Shown: positions 25,289 to 33,401 of the stretch, in pieces
How the letters are laid out: the number at the start of each line of letters is the position of its first letter
Numbering within the stretch: the first letter of the stretch is position 1
Assembly: GCF_003762905.1 (NCBI RefSeq)
Contig: NZ_RJKS01000006.1
Coordinates: 115,436 to 179,435, forward strand
DNA from: Curtobacterium sp. ZW137
Lineage (GTDB): Bacteria > Actinomycetota > Actinomycetes > Actinomycetales > Microbacteriaceae
Direction: 5' to 3'
Length of the DNA stretch: 64,000 nucleotides
Program-made: the position numbers and the translations under genes
Notes under the pieces: model-generated
Databases searched by the model: none
Told to the model about the DNA's origin: nothing
Seen by the model: only the letters and a program-made list of their open reading frames with translations

Positions 25289-26421
25289 CGTTCCAGCAGG
25301 TGTTCGGGTACGAGCCGACGGTGCGGTACTCCGCGCCCGGCCGCGTGAACCTGATCGGTGAGCACACCGACTACAACGAGGGCTACGTCCTGCCGTTCGC
25401 GATCGACCGACGCACCACCGCGTCGATCGCACCGCGGGACGACCGGGTGCTGCGCGTCGCGTCGGCGTTCGACCCGGATTCCGTCGTCTCCCTGTCCCTG
25501 GACGACCTCGACCCCGCCGCGATGGACGGCTGGTCCGCGTACGTGTTCGGGATCGCATGGGCGCTCCGCGAGCAGGGCGCCGACCTGACCGGCAAGACCG
25601 GCTTCGACCTCTTCATCGAGTCGGACGTCCCCGTCGGTGCCGGGCTGTCGTCGAGTGCCGCGATCGAATGCGGCGTCGCGCTGGCCTTCAACGACCTGTG
25701 GGAGCTCGGGCTCGACCGCAAGCAGCTCGCCCGGGTCGGGCAGTACTCCGAGAACCACGCGGTCGGTGCCCCCACCGGGATCATGGACCAGTCGGCGTCG
25801 CTCCTCGGGGAACGGGACGCCGTGGTGTTCCTCGACTGCCGCACGCTCGACACCGCCGTAGTGGACATGGCCCTCGAAGCGAACGGGCTCGAAGTCCTGG
25901 TGATGGACACCCGCGTCGAGCACGCTCACGCCACGGGCGGGTACAAGGCGCGGCGGGACTCCTGCGAGCGCGGGGCACGGGTGCTCGGCGTCGAGGCGCT
26001 GCGCGACGTGACCGTGGACGACCTCCCCCGTGCTGCGGAGCTGCTGGACGACGAGACCTTCCGCCGCGTGCGCCACATCGTGACCGAGGACCAGCGTGTC
26101 CTCGACACCGTGCGGACGCTCCGCGAGCAGGGACCGCGGGCGATCGGTGACCTGCTCGTCGCCTCGCACGAGTCGATGCGCGATGACTTCGAGATCTCCG
26201 TGCCGGAGCTCGACCTCGCGGTGGCCACGGCCATGGCGAACGGTGCCGTCGGGGCACGCATGACCGGTGGCGGGTTCGGCGGCGCGGCGATCGCGCTGGT
26301 CGACGCCTCCCAGCGGGAGGCGATCGGCGCTGCCGTCACGGCCGCGTTCGCTGACGCCGGGTACCGGGAGCCCGCCGTGTTCACCGTGCACGCTGCGCAG
26401 GGCGCACGGCGCGACGCCTGA
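25285..26421 (+). CDS. galK: Galactokinase
   Basis: GalK phosphorylates alpha-D-galactose at C1. The 378-aa GHMP kinase has the galactokinase signature GRVNLIGEHTDYNEGYVLPF (residues 15-34), the ATP loop PVGAGLSSSAAIECG (about 115-129) and the third motif ARMTGGGFGGAAIALV near the C-terminus. It starts at ATGA shared with galT. An extremely GC-rich repeat begins one base after its stop. Confidence 0.95.
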   Translation: MTFQQVFGYEPTVRYSAPGRVNLIGEHTDYNEGYVLPFAIDRRTTASIAPRDDRVLRVASAFDPDSVVSLSLDDLDPAAMDGWSAYVFGIAWALREQGADLTGKTGFDLFIESDVPVGAGLSSSAAIECGVALAFNDLWELGLDRKQLARVGQYSENHAVGAPTGIMDQSASLLGERDAVVFLDCRTLDTAVVDMALEANGLEVLVMDTRVEHAHATGGYKARRDSCERGARVLGVEALRDVTVDDLPRAAELLDDETFRRVRHIVTEDQRVLDTVRTLREQGPRAIGDLLVASHESMRDDFEISVPELDLAVATAMANGAVGARMTGGGFGGAAIALVDASQREAIGAAVTAAFADAGYREPAVFTVHAAQGARRDA

Positions 26422-26422
26422 C

Positions 26423-26556
26423 GCGGCGCGGCGCGGCGCGGCGCGGCGCGGCGGCGCGGCGCGGCGCGGCGGCGCGGCGGCGCGGCGCGGCGGCGCGGCG
26501 GCGCGGCGCGGCGGCGCGGCGGCGCGGCGGCGCGGCGCGGCGGCGCGGCACGGCAC
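26423..26556. repeat. Low-complexity GCGGC/GCGGCGCGGC tract
   Basis: About 134 bp consist almost only of interleaved GCGGC and GGC units directly after the galK stop. Both strands lack stop codons in several frames, which makes long spurious ORFs. It may act as a termination or slow-transcription zone, or be partly an assembly-sensitive expansion. Confidence 0.85.
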
Positions 26557-26597
26557 GGCTGCGCAGCATGGCCACTCGGCCGCTGAACTGGTTCGCC

Positions 26598-26642
26598 AAA
26601 GCGACAGTGGTCGGCGGGGCACCCGCCGACCACTGTCGCTTT
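26598..26642. terminator. 45-bp palindrome, AAAGCGACA family
   Basis: Perfect 21-bp arms (26598-26618 and 26622-26642) enclose a 3-nt loop, beginning AAAGCGACAG. When transcribed from galK it would end in TTT, so it suits a terminator. Confidence 0.75.
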
Positions 26643-26878
26643 CGCGTACCGGTTCCGATCCGGCAGCGCGGTTCGGCCTGGCGGACCGCAGCCGGCGTCC
26701 GCGACACACGTGGTGCCCGCGACGCCGGCGCCCGCGGGCGGGAGCTGGCGTGGCGGGGGTGGGGCGAGCCTCCAGGCCGGGCGGGTGACGGGCACGCGAC
26801 GGAAGCGACACGACGCGGCCGTTTGCGCGACGCTTTCGGCGGCGCATTGTCGCTCGATGCGCATGCATCCTCGGGCAC

Positions 26879-26945
26879 GCGACGAAAGCGACAGCGGTAC
26901 GGCAGATGCGCCGCGCAGACCTGTACGTGCTGTCGCTTCCGTCGC
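26879..26945. repeat. Foldback of GCGACGAAAGCGACAGC
   Basis: The 17-bp left arm (26879-26895) pairs with 26929-26945 with one mismatch around a 33-nt interior. A further copy of GCGACGGAAGCGACA lies at 26796-26810. The interior has short secondary pairing (GTAC). Confidence 0.7.
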
Positions 26946-27042
26946 GCCACCGCCACCGCCGCACCCGTCCGCCGCCGCCGCCGCCGGCGACCGCCGCCGA
27001 CCGCCGCCGCCCGCCCGCCCGGACCGCGCCCCGCAAGCGCAC

Positions 27043-27966
27043 CTACTTCAGGTGGCGCTCCGCTGCCTCCACCACGTTCTTCATGAGCATCGCGCGCGTC
27101 ATCGGCCCGACGCCGCCGGGCACCGGCGACATGAAGCCCGCGACGGACGCGACCTCCGGATCGACGTCGCCGCGGAGCCGCGCCTTCCCCGTCTCCGGGT
27201 CCACCACGCGGGTGATGCCCACGTCGATCACGGCAGCACCGGGCGCGACCCAGTCCGGCTTGACGAGCCCGGCAACGCCGGCCGCCGCGACGATGATGTC
27301 CGCGCGACGGCACTCCGCCGCGACGTCCGCCGTCAGGGAGTGCGTCAGGGTGGCGGTGGCTTCGAGGCGGGTGAGCAGCAGGCCGAGCGGACGCCCGACC
27401 GTCAGGCCCTGGCCGATGATCGTGACGTGCCGACCGCGGATCGGGATGTCGTACGCCTCGAGCATCGCGACGATGCCGCGCGGGGTGCACGGCAGCGGCG
27501 CGTCGATCGTGCCGGCGCCACCGGGGACGGCGAGCACGAGCTCACCGAGGTTGATCGGGTGCAGGCCGTCGGCGTCCTTCGACGGGTCCATCAGCTCGAG
27601 CATGGGGGTCGGGTCGATGCCGTCCGGCAGCGGGAGCTGCACGATGAACGCGGTGACCCGGGGGTCGTCGTTCATCTGCAGGATCGCTGCTCGGATGTCG
27701 GCGGCCGACGCGGTCGCCGGCAGGTCGATGCGGTGCGAGTCGAGCCCGATCGACGCCGAGTCGCGGTGCTTGCCCGCGACGTACGACAGCGACCCGGGGT
27801 TCTCCCCGACGAGGATCGTGCCGAGCCCGGGACGGATCCCGTGCTCGTGCAGGCGGTCGATGCGGACGCGGAGCTCGTCGAGCGTGCGGGCGGCGAGGGC
27901 GGTGCCGTCGATGCGGACGGCAGAGCCCTCACCGACCCAGAGAGCACGCGGAAGGACGTCGCTCAC
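27043..27966 (-). CDS. folD: Bifunctional methylene-THF dehydrogenase/cyclohydrolase
   Basis: FolD interconverts 5,10-methylene-, methenyl- and 10-formyl-THF with NADP. The 307-aa protein carries [14 protein letters not shown] (the usual catalytic Tyr-x3-Lys), [34 protein letters not shown] and the Rossmann loop [16 protein letters not shown]. The last is slightly unusual: many FolDs read GRSxIVGRP, here GQGLTVGRP. The GTG overlaps the glyA stop by 4 bp, so both are under the ZTP riboswitch. N-terminus is about 15 aa longer than average. Confidence 0.95.
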   Translation of the reverse strand: MSDVLPRALWVGEGSAVRIDGTALAARTLDELRVRIDRLHEHGIRPGLGTILVGENPGSLSYVAGKHRDSASIGLDSHRIDLPATASAADIRAAILQMNDDPRVTAFIVQLPLPDGIDPTPMLELMDPSKDADGLHPINLGELVLAVPGGAGTIDAPLPCTPRGIVAMLEAYDIPIRGRHVTIIGQGLTVGRPLGLLLTRLEATATLTHSLTADVAAECRRADIIVAAAGVAGLVKPDWVAPGAAVIDVGITRVVDPETGKARLRGDVDPEVASVAGFMSPVPGGVGPMTRAMLMKNVVEAAERHLK

Positions 27967-29324
27967 GCGTACAGCGGGAACGCGTCGGTCAGGGCCGTGA
28001 CCCGGGCCGAGAGCGCGTCGATGTCCGGGTTCGGCATGAGGGTCAGCGCGATGATGTCCGCGACCTCGGTGAACTCGGCGTCGCCGAAGCCACGCGTCGC
28101 GAGCGCCGACGTGCCGATGCGGACACCGGAGGTGACCATCGGCGGACGCGGGTCGAACGGCACGGAGTTGCGGTTCACGGTGATGCCGACCTGGTGGAGG
28201 AGGTCCTCTGCCTGCTTGCCGTCCACTTCTGACGTGCGGAGGTCGACGAGCACCAGGTGCACGTCGGTGCCACCGGTCAGGACGTCGACGCCGGCACCGC
28301 GCGCATCCGGCTGTGTCAGGCGCGCGGCGAGCAGCTGCGCGCCACGGATCGTGCGCTCCTGGCGGTCCTTGAACTCCGGGGTGCCGGCGAGCAGGAACGC
28401 GGTGGCCTTCGCCGCGATCACGTGCATGAGCGGGCCGCCCTGCTGCCCCGGGAAGACCGCGGAGTTGAGCTTCTTGAACAGGGTCTCGTCGTTGGAGAGG
28501 ATCAGACCCGAGCGCGGACCGGCGAGGGTCTTGTGCACCGTCGAGGAGACGACGTGCGCGTGCGGGACGGGCGACGGGTGCAGCCCGGCGGCGACGAGGC
28601 CGGCGAAGTGCGCCATGTCGACCCAGAGCTTCGCGCCGACCTCGTCCGCGATCTCGCGGAACTTCGCGAAGTCGAGCTGACGGGGGTAGGCGGACCAGCC
28701 GGCGATGATCACCTTGGGCTGGTGCTCGACGGCCTTCGCGCGGATGTCGTCGTAGTCGACCTCGAACGTGGTGGGGTCGACGCCGTACGACACGGCGTTG
28801 TAGATCCGGCCGGAGAAGTTGAGCTTCATGCCGTGGGTCAGGTGACCGCCGTGGGCGAGCTCGAGGCCGAGGATGGTGTCGCCCGCGGACGCGATGGCGT
28901 GCAGGACGGCGGCGTTGGCGGTGGCGCCCGAGTGCGGCTGGACGTTGGCGTACGAGGCGCCGAAGAGCTTCTTGGCGCGCTCGATGGCCAGCGACTCGGC
29001 GATGTCGACGTACTCGCAGCCGCCGTAGTAGCGCTTGCCCGGGTAACCCTCGGCGTACTTGTTCGTCAGGACGGAGCCCTGCGACTCGAGGACTGCGCGG
29101 GGCACGAAGTTCTCGGAGGCGATCATCTCGAGGAAGTCGCGCTGGCGGCCGAGCTCCTGCTGGAGGACCGCGGCGATCTCGGGGTCGACCTCGCTGAGGG
29201 GGGCGTTGAACGCGGCGCGGGCAGCGGCACGGTCAGCGGCCTGGGTGGCGGCCTGGTCGGTCGCAGCGGGCGCGGGATCGGCCGGCTCGGACGCGACGAA
29301 TGGGGGCAGATCGGTGATGGACAC
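27963..29324 (-). CDS. glyA: Serine hydroxymethyltransferase
   Basis: GlyA moves the serine hydroxymethyl group to THF, the main one-carbon source. The 453-aa protein has an Ala-rich N-terminal extension (residues 1-40; typical enzymes are 415-430 aa). It then has [24 protein letters not shown], the PLP Asp/His region [11 protein letters not shown] and the Schiff-base Lys265 in [11 protein letters not shown]. The start is a GTG with AGGAG only 4 nt upstream, giving [10 protein letters not shown]. It is first of glyA-folD, and ZTP would sense purine/folate stress. Confidence 0.95.
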   Translation of the reverse strand: MSITDLPPFVASEPADPAPAATDQAATQAADRAAARAAFNAPLSEVDPEIAAVLQQELGRQRDFLEMIASENFVPRAVLESQGSVLTNKYAEGYPGKRYYGGCEYVDIAESLAIERAKKLFGASYANVQPHSGATANAAVLHAIASAGDTILGLELAHGGHLTHGMKLNFSGRIYNAVSYGVDPTTFEVDYDDIRAKAVEHQPKVIIAGWSAYPRQLDFAKFREIADEVGAKLWVDMAHFAGLVAAGLHPSPVPHAHVVSSTVHKTLAGPRSGLILSNDETLFKKLNSAVFPGQQGGPLMHVIAAKATAFLLAGTPEFKDRQERTIRGAQLLAARLTQPDARGAGVDVLTGGTDVHLVLVDLRTSEVDGKQAEDLLHQVGITVNRNSVPFDPRPPMVTSGVRIGTSALATRGFGDAEFTEVADIIALTLMPNPDIDALSARVTALTDAFPLYA

Positions 29325-29344
29325 GGGACTCCTACGGTGCTCGG

Positions 29345-29437
29345 ACGGTCGGTCGGCGCAGCCCAGGCGTACGGCCGCGCACCGTGTCAGGTGTCGCTCC
29401 CCGATGGTGACCCATCCAACGCCAGTCGCGACCTGAT
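29345..29437 (-). promoter_or_regulatory. ZTP (pfl-type) riboswitch
   Basis: In minus-strand order the leader of glyA has CGCGACTGGCG, then GGGGAGCGACAC, then GCCGTACGCCTGGGC. These are the conserved joining segments and pseudoknot region of ZTP/ZMP-sensing riboswitches, which commonly precede one-carbon and purine genes. A -10 TACCAT is at 29439-29444 on the minus strand. The aptamer ends about 20 nt before glyA. High ZTP should turn on glyA-folD. Confidence 0.85.
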
Positions 29438-29476
29438 GATGGTACCGAGCCGCCGTCGCTGTGTCACCCTGGATGC

Positions 29477-29764
29477 ATGACGATGCTGCACCCCGAACTC
29501 GACGAGCGCACCGACGTGCGCGCGGACGTTCCGTGGGTCACCGTCGTGTGGGACGACCCGGTGAACCTGATGTCCTACGTGACCTACGTGTTCCAGAGCT
29601 ACTTCGGGTTCCCGCGGGACAAGGCGGAACGGCTGATGCACCAGGTGGACTCCGAAGGGCGCGCGATCGTCGCGACCGGGTACCGCGAGGAGATGGAGCG
29701 GCACGTCGAGGCGATGCACGGTTACGGGCTGCAGGCCACCGTCGACCGGGCCACCGAAGCGTGA
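29477..29764 (+). CDS. clpS: ClpS adaptor
   Basis: ClpS hands N-degron substrates to the ClpAP/ClpCP protease. The 95-aa protein reads [21 protein letters not shown], in which the DDPVN and following Met line the N-degron pocket. Later come [16 protein letters not shown] and [22 protein letters not shown] lies six bases before the ATG. It overlaps the next gene by 4 bp (GTGA), as usual for clpS-DUF2017 in actinobacteria. Confidence 0.95.
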   Translation: MTMLHPELDERTDVRADVPWVTVVWDDPVNLMSYVTYVFQSYFGFPRDKAERLMHQVDSEGRAIVATGYREEMERHVEAMHGYGLQATVDRATEA

Positions 29765-30237
29765 TCCCCTTCGTCCGTCGCGCCGACGGCATCCACCTCG
29801 GGCTGGCCTCCGGCGAGCGCTCGATGCTCACGAACCTCACCGATCAGCTCCGCCAGATCCTCGACGGGGACCTGGACTCCGACCCCGTGACGCTCCGGAT
29901 GTTCCCGGACGCCTACCCCGGCGACCGTCAGGCCAGCTCCGAGTTCCGCCGCTACACGCGCGACGACCTCCGCACGGCGAAGTCGACGAACGCGGACACC
30001 GTGCACGCCTGGCTGACGGGCGAACGCGACGGCGCGTTCACCGCCGCCGACGAACAGTCGTGGCTCCGGTGCCTCACCGACCTGCGGCTGACGATCGCGG
30101 ACCGGCTGGGCATCGTGGACGCGGAGACCGAGGAGGCGACCCGGCTCGCCGCCGACGGCGTCGGCCTCCGGGACGTCTACGACTGGCTCGGGTACCTGCA
30201 GGAACACCTGGTCACGACGATGACCGGCCCGGCGTGA
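29761..30237 (+). CDS. DUF2017 protein
   Basis: This 158-aa soluble protein (PFVRRADGIHLGLASGE) is the usual neighbour of clpS in actinobacteria. It has VTLRMFPDAYPGDRQAS, a central helical region and a C-terminus of GLRDVYDWLGYLQEHLV. Function is unknown; the conserved context suggests proteolysis or a partner of ClpS. GTG at 29761 overlaps clpS and its stop overlaps the GNAT gene. Confidence 0.85.
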   Translation: MIPFVRRADGIHLGLASGERSMLTNLTDQLRQILDGDLDSDPVTLRMFPDAYPGDRQASSEFRRYTRDDLRTAKSTNADTVHAWLTGERDGAFTAADEQSWLRCLTDLRLTIADRLGIVDAETEEATRLAADGVGLRDVYDWLGYLQEHLVTTMTGPA

Positions 30238-31172
30238 CGGTCACCTTCTCGGCGTGCTCGGCTCCTGGCGACGGACTGGAGGCCGTGCTCGCCTTCACCA
30301 CGGACGAACCCGTCGCGTGGATCGGTGCGGACCGGTACCGGCAGGAGTCGGCGGCGCACAACTACCGTCCGGAGTGGTCGTGGCTCGCGGCGCGCGACGG
30401 GCAGCCCGTGGGGCGGGCGCTCTGGTGGGGCGGCGCCGACGCTTCGATCCCGTCGACCCTGGACGACGTGGTGGTCGCGGTGTCGGACCCCGAAGAGCGC
30501 GTGGCGATCGCCTCCGGCCTGATCACTGCCGGCGCCGAGTCGTTCGGCACGCTCCCCGAGTGGATCGTCGACGTCGCCGTGGACTGGGAGTCGGATCCGC
30601 GGGCGGTCGCGGCCGTGGGCTGGCGCGCGGACGCCGCCCGCGCGGCCGGCCTCACCCGGCTGACCGAGCGGGTGAGCGTCGCGTGGACCCCGGCGTCCGA
30701 CGTGCCGTCGCCCGCCGCGTCCTCGGGGCTGACCTTCCGCGGCGGTACGGACGACGAGTTCCTGGACCTGTTCCGCCGGGTCACGGTCGGCAGCCTCGAC
30801 GCGCACACGCAGGCGACCGTCGCGCAGCTCGGCCCCAGCGGGACGGCGGCGGACGACCTCGCGTTCTACCGGTCGCTCCCCGGTTCCCGTGACGACTGGC
30901 GGATCGCGGTCGATCCGGACGGGCTGACCGTCGGCTTCGTGCTCGCGACCCGGACCGCCTACGACGCGGCGATCAGCTACATCGGCGTGCTGCCCCAGCA
31001 CCGGGGCCGCGGGGTGGTCGACGCGCTGCTCGCCGAGGGACTCCGGGTGCACGACGCCGCCGGGGAGCCGCGGGTCGTCGCGACGACGGACGCCGCGAAC
31101 ACCCCGATGCGGCGGGCCTTCGAGCGCGCGGGCTTCACCGTGACGAAGCGGCGGATCGTCTTCGACAGCTGA
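30234..31172 (+). CDS. GNAT-family acetyltransferase, tandem-fold
   Basis: A 312-aa protein has two GNAT-like halves. The C-terminal half is the catalytic-looking one: ISYIGVLPQHRGRGVVDALL is the acetyl-CoA loop (Q/RxxGxG/A), followed by TTDAANTPMRRAFERAGF. The N-terminal half (YRPEWSWLAARDGQPVG) lacks a clear acetyl-CoA loop. Substrate is unknown. It is coupled to DUF2017 by GTGA overlap. Confidence 0.85.
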   Translation: MTVTFSACSAPGDGLEAVLAFTTDEPVAWIGADRYRQESAAHNYRPEWSWLAARDGQPVGRALWWGGADASIPSTLDDVVVAVSDPEERVAIASGLITAGAESFGTLPEWIVDVAVDWESDPRAVAAVGWRADAARAAGLTRLTERVSVAWTPASDVPSPAASSGLTFRGGTDDEFLDLFRRVTVGSLDAHTQATVAQLGPSGTAADDLAFYRSLPGSRDDWRIAVDPDGLTVGFVLATRTAYDAAISYIGVLPQHRGRGVVDALLAEGLRVHDAAGEPRVVATTDAANTPMRRAFERAGFTVTKRRIVFDS

Positions 31173-31173
31173 A

Positions 31174-31194
31174 CTTGCAAGGCAGCCTTGCAAG
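31174..31194. promoter_or_regulatory. Palindromic operator/-35 of marR
   Basis: A perfect 9-bp inverted repeat, CTTGCAAGG-CAG-CCTTGCAAG, overlaps the -35-like TTGCAA (31188-31193). A TAGCAT -10 (31212-31217) follows at 18-bp spacing. MarR proteins bind palindromes of this size over their own promoters. Confidence 0.75.
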
Positions 31195-31224
31195 GTGCCC
31201 TTCCGAAGTCGTAGCATCGAGGGC

Positions 31225-31668
31225 ATGAGCGCGAGCACCGACACCACGGACGTCACCGCGGCCGAGCTCGCCGGCGAAGTCCTGGCGATGCACGGCCGGA
31301 TGCGGCGAGCGCTGCTGGCCGGCAAGACCGACGACGTCACCGCGTCCCAGTCCGCTGCCCTCGGGCGGCTGCTCCGCGACGGCGAGACCACGATCGCCGA
31401 CCTCGCACGTGCCGAGGGGGTGCGTCCGCAGTCGATGGGCGCGACCGTGCAGGCGCTCGTCGACCTCGAACTCGTGGAACGCCGACCGGACCCCGCCGAC
31501 GGGCGACGGGCACTCGTCCGCGCGACCCCCGCCGGTGCCGCGGCGCGTGAGGACTCCTGGGTCGCACGGACCCGCGTGCTCGCGGAACGACTCCAGGCCC
31601 TCCCGGAAGACGACCGCGTGACGGTCGCCCGGGCCATCGGCATCCTCGGCCCGCTCATCGAGCGCTGA
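31225..31668 (+). CDS. MarR-family transcriptional regulator
   Basis: A 147-aa dimeric winged-helix regulator starts at the ATG at 31225. An upstream ATG at 31195 would place the promoter inside the gene. The DNA-binding region is TTIADLARAEGVRPQSMGATVQALVDLELVERRPDPADGR in outline, with the recognition helix about residues 65-85 and a wing DPADGRRALV. A palindromic operator lies over the promoter. It precedes an MFS gene, so it probably controls drug or metabolite efflux. Confidence 0.92.
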   Translation: MSASTDTTDVTAAELAGEVLAMHGRMRRALLAGKTDDVTASQSAALGRLLRDGETTIADLARAEGVRPQSMGATVQALVDLELVERRPDPADGRRALVRATPAGAAAREDSWVARTRVLAERLQALPEDDRVTVARAIGILGPLIER

Positions 31669-31695
31669 CCCACCACCAGGAAGAAGCACCCCGCC

Positions 31696-33117
31696 ACGTC
31701 CACGTCCACCGCATCCGTCCCCGTCCAGTCCGGCGGCAGCACTCCCGGCAGCACCGGCAGCGGGTTCGGCCCGAAGCTCCTCATCCCGGTCCTCGTCGGG
31801 CCGCTGCTCAACCCGATCAACACGACGATGGTGTCGGTCGCGCTCGCGCCGATCTCCCGTGACCTCGGCATCGGCGCGTCCCAGGCGATCTGGCTCGTCG
31901 CCGCGCTCTACCTCGCGAGTGCGATCGCGCAGCCGACGATGGGCAAGCTCGCCGACCGGTTCGGCCCGAAGAAGGTCTTCATGGCAGGGCTGGTCATCGT
32001 CGGTGTCGCCGGTGTGGTGCCCGAGTTCCTCACCGGCTTCGGCGGCGCGGTGTTCGCCCGGGTGCTGATCGGCATCGGCACGTCGTCGGCCTACCCCGCC
32101 GCGCTGACCACCCTGCGGCAGCACTCGGCGCGCATCGGGAAGCCGACGCCGCCCCTCGTCCTCGGCGCCCTGTCGATCACGTCGCTGGTGTCCGCCGCTG
32201 CCGGGCCGCCCCTCGGTGGTGCGCTCATCGCCGGGTTCGGGTGGCACGCGATCTTCCTCGTGAACGTCCCGCTCGCCGCGTTCGGCCTCGTCGTCGCCGG
32301 GCTGTGGCTGCCGTCCGACCGGCTCCGCCCGCGCTACGACGCCGACGTGCCGGTGCTCACCGCGCTCGACCCGTTCGGCATGGTCCTGATGACCGGGACC
32401 GTCTCGGCGCTCCTGGTGTTCCTGCTCGACATCTCGGCGGGCCTCTGGTGGCTGCTCGGCGTCGCGATCGTGCTGCTCGTCGCCCTCGTGCTGTGGGAAC
32501 TCCGCGCCACGAAGCCGTTCATCGACGTCCGGATGCTCGCCCGCAACGGTGCGCTCACCCGCACCTACGCCCGCCTGTTCCTCGTCTACATGCTCGCGTA
32601 CACGATGACGTACGGGTTCTCGCAGTGGGTGCAGGACGTCGCGGGGTACTCCAGCGACCAGGCCGGGTACATCCAGCTCCCCGCCGCGATCATCGCGGGC
32701 GTGGTGTCGTTCTTCATCGCCCGGAAGACCACCGTCCGCGGCCCGCTCATCGTCGCCGCGACCGTGCCGATCGTCGGCGGGCTGCTGCTCCTCGGGCTGC
32801 ACACGGGGTCGCCGCTCGTGCTCCTCGCCCTCGCGCCGGCACTGTTCGGCATCCCCCAGGCGCTGGCGTCCGTGTCGAACCAGGCGGCGCTGTACCGGAT
32901 CGTGCCGCCGGAGTCGATCGGCACCGCAGCGGGGCTCTCGCGAACGAGCGTGTACATCGGGGCGATCGCCGCGTCGTCGCTCATCGGCGGGGTCTTCGGC
33001 CAGGCGCCCACCACGGCGGACCTCCACGTCCTCGGCTGGGTGATCGTCGGCATCGCGGTGCTGCTCAGTGCCCTGACGATCTCCGACCGAGCGCTGCGGG
33101 CCACCCCGGCGCGCTGA
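31696..33117 (+). CDS. MFS efflux transporter, probable ACG start
   Basis: A DHA2-like MFS protein of about 473 aa exports an unknown compound. The first ATG in frame (31828) falls inside helix 1 (LLNPINTTMVSVALAPISRDL), so it cannot be the true start. The frame is open back past the marR stop but holds no ATG, GTG or TTG. An AGGAAG at 31679-31684 lies 11 nt before ACG (31696), which would encode [M/T]STSTASVPVQSGG. This is a possible noncanonical ACG start, or an ATG-to-ACG error. Twelve or more helices follow with GKLADRFGPKKVF and GIPQALASVSNQAALYR. It is co-transcribed with marR (27-bp gap). Confidence 0.8.
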   Translation, partial: TSTSTASVPVQSGGSTPGSTGSGFGPKLLIPVLVGPLLNPINTTMVSVALAPISRDLGIGASQAIWLVAALYLASAIAQPTMGKLADRFGPKKVFMAGLVIVGVAGVVPEFLTGFGGAVFARVLIGIGTSSAYPAALTTLRQHSARIGKPTPPLVLGALSITSLVSAAAGPPLGGALIAGFGWHAIFLVNVPLAAFGLVVAGLWLPSDRLRPRYDADVPVLTALDPFGMVLMTGTVSALLVFLLDISAGLWWLLGVAIVLLVALVLWELRATKPFIDVRMLARNGALTRTYARLFLVYMLAYTMTYGFSQWVQDVAGYSSDQAGYIQLPAAIIAGVVSFFIARKTTVRGPLIVAATVPIVGGLLLLGLHTGSPLVLLALAPALFGIPQALASVSNQAALYRIVPPESIGTAAGLSRTSVYIGAIAASSLIGGVFGQAPTTADLHVLGWVIVGIAVLLSALTISDRALRATPAR

Positions 33118-33128
33118 CGCGGCGCGCG

Positions 33129-33201
33129 CTCCGCGGCGGCGCGCGGCGCCGCGGCGCCGCGGCGCCGCGGCGCCGCGGCGCCGCGGCGGCGCGCCGCGGA
33201 G
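33129..33201. repeat. (GCCGCGGC)5 tract within a foldback
   Basis: Five perfect copies of GCCGCGGC occupy 33148-33187, flanked by imperfect complementary arms (33129-33144 and 33188-33201). It starts 12 bp after the MFS stop and would form a very stable hairpin ending that transcript. Confidence 0.75.
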
Positions 33202-33265
33202 GCGCACCGCGCAACCAAAAGCGGTCCGAACCACGCGATCGCGCGGTGCCGATTGCATTCGGTTG

Positions 33266-33296
33266 TGCGAACCCACCCCGCACCGCAGGGTTCGCA
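33266..33296. terminator. Small hairpin upstream of purU
   Basis: TGCGAACCC (33266-33274) pairs with GGGTTCGCA (33288-33296), loop 13 nt. It lies between MFS and purU; no function is certain. Confidence 0.45.
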
Positions 33297-33401
33297 GGCA
33301 CACGGCCCGCGGACGCACGCACCCTCGCGGCCCGCGACCACCCCGCGACCGCAGCCGCGTGACGGGGCCGAACCGGGCCTCCCGGCCGGTAGCCTGAAGC
33401 C

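Larger units (their letters stand above)
26557..27042. other. Repeat-rich gene-free spacer between galK and folD
   Basis: This stretch lies between convergent galK and folD. It has no credible gene: the long frames are basic, Arg/Pro/Ala-rich and lack start signals. It holds the 26598-26642 palindrome, a foldback at 26879-26945 and the motif at 26796-26810, all built on AAGCGACA. A CTCCAGGCCGGG element lies at about 26770. Confidence 0.7.

Noticed and set aside
26381..27490. Long Arg/Pro/Ala-rich frames over the galK-folD spacer
   Set aside because: They result from stop-free GCGGC repeats, cross real genes and repeats, and have no start signal or domain.
31135..33318. A 727-codon minus-strand frame opposite the MFS gene
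   Set aside because: The residue make-up is shadow-like and the plus strand has membrane helices and a family match.
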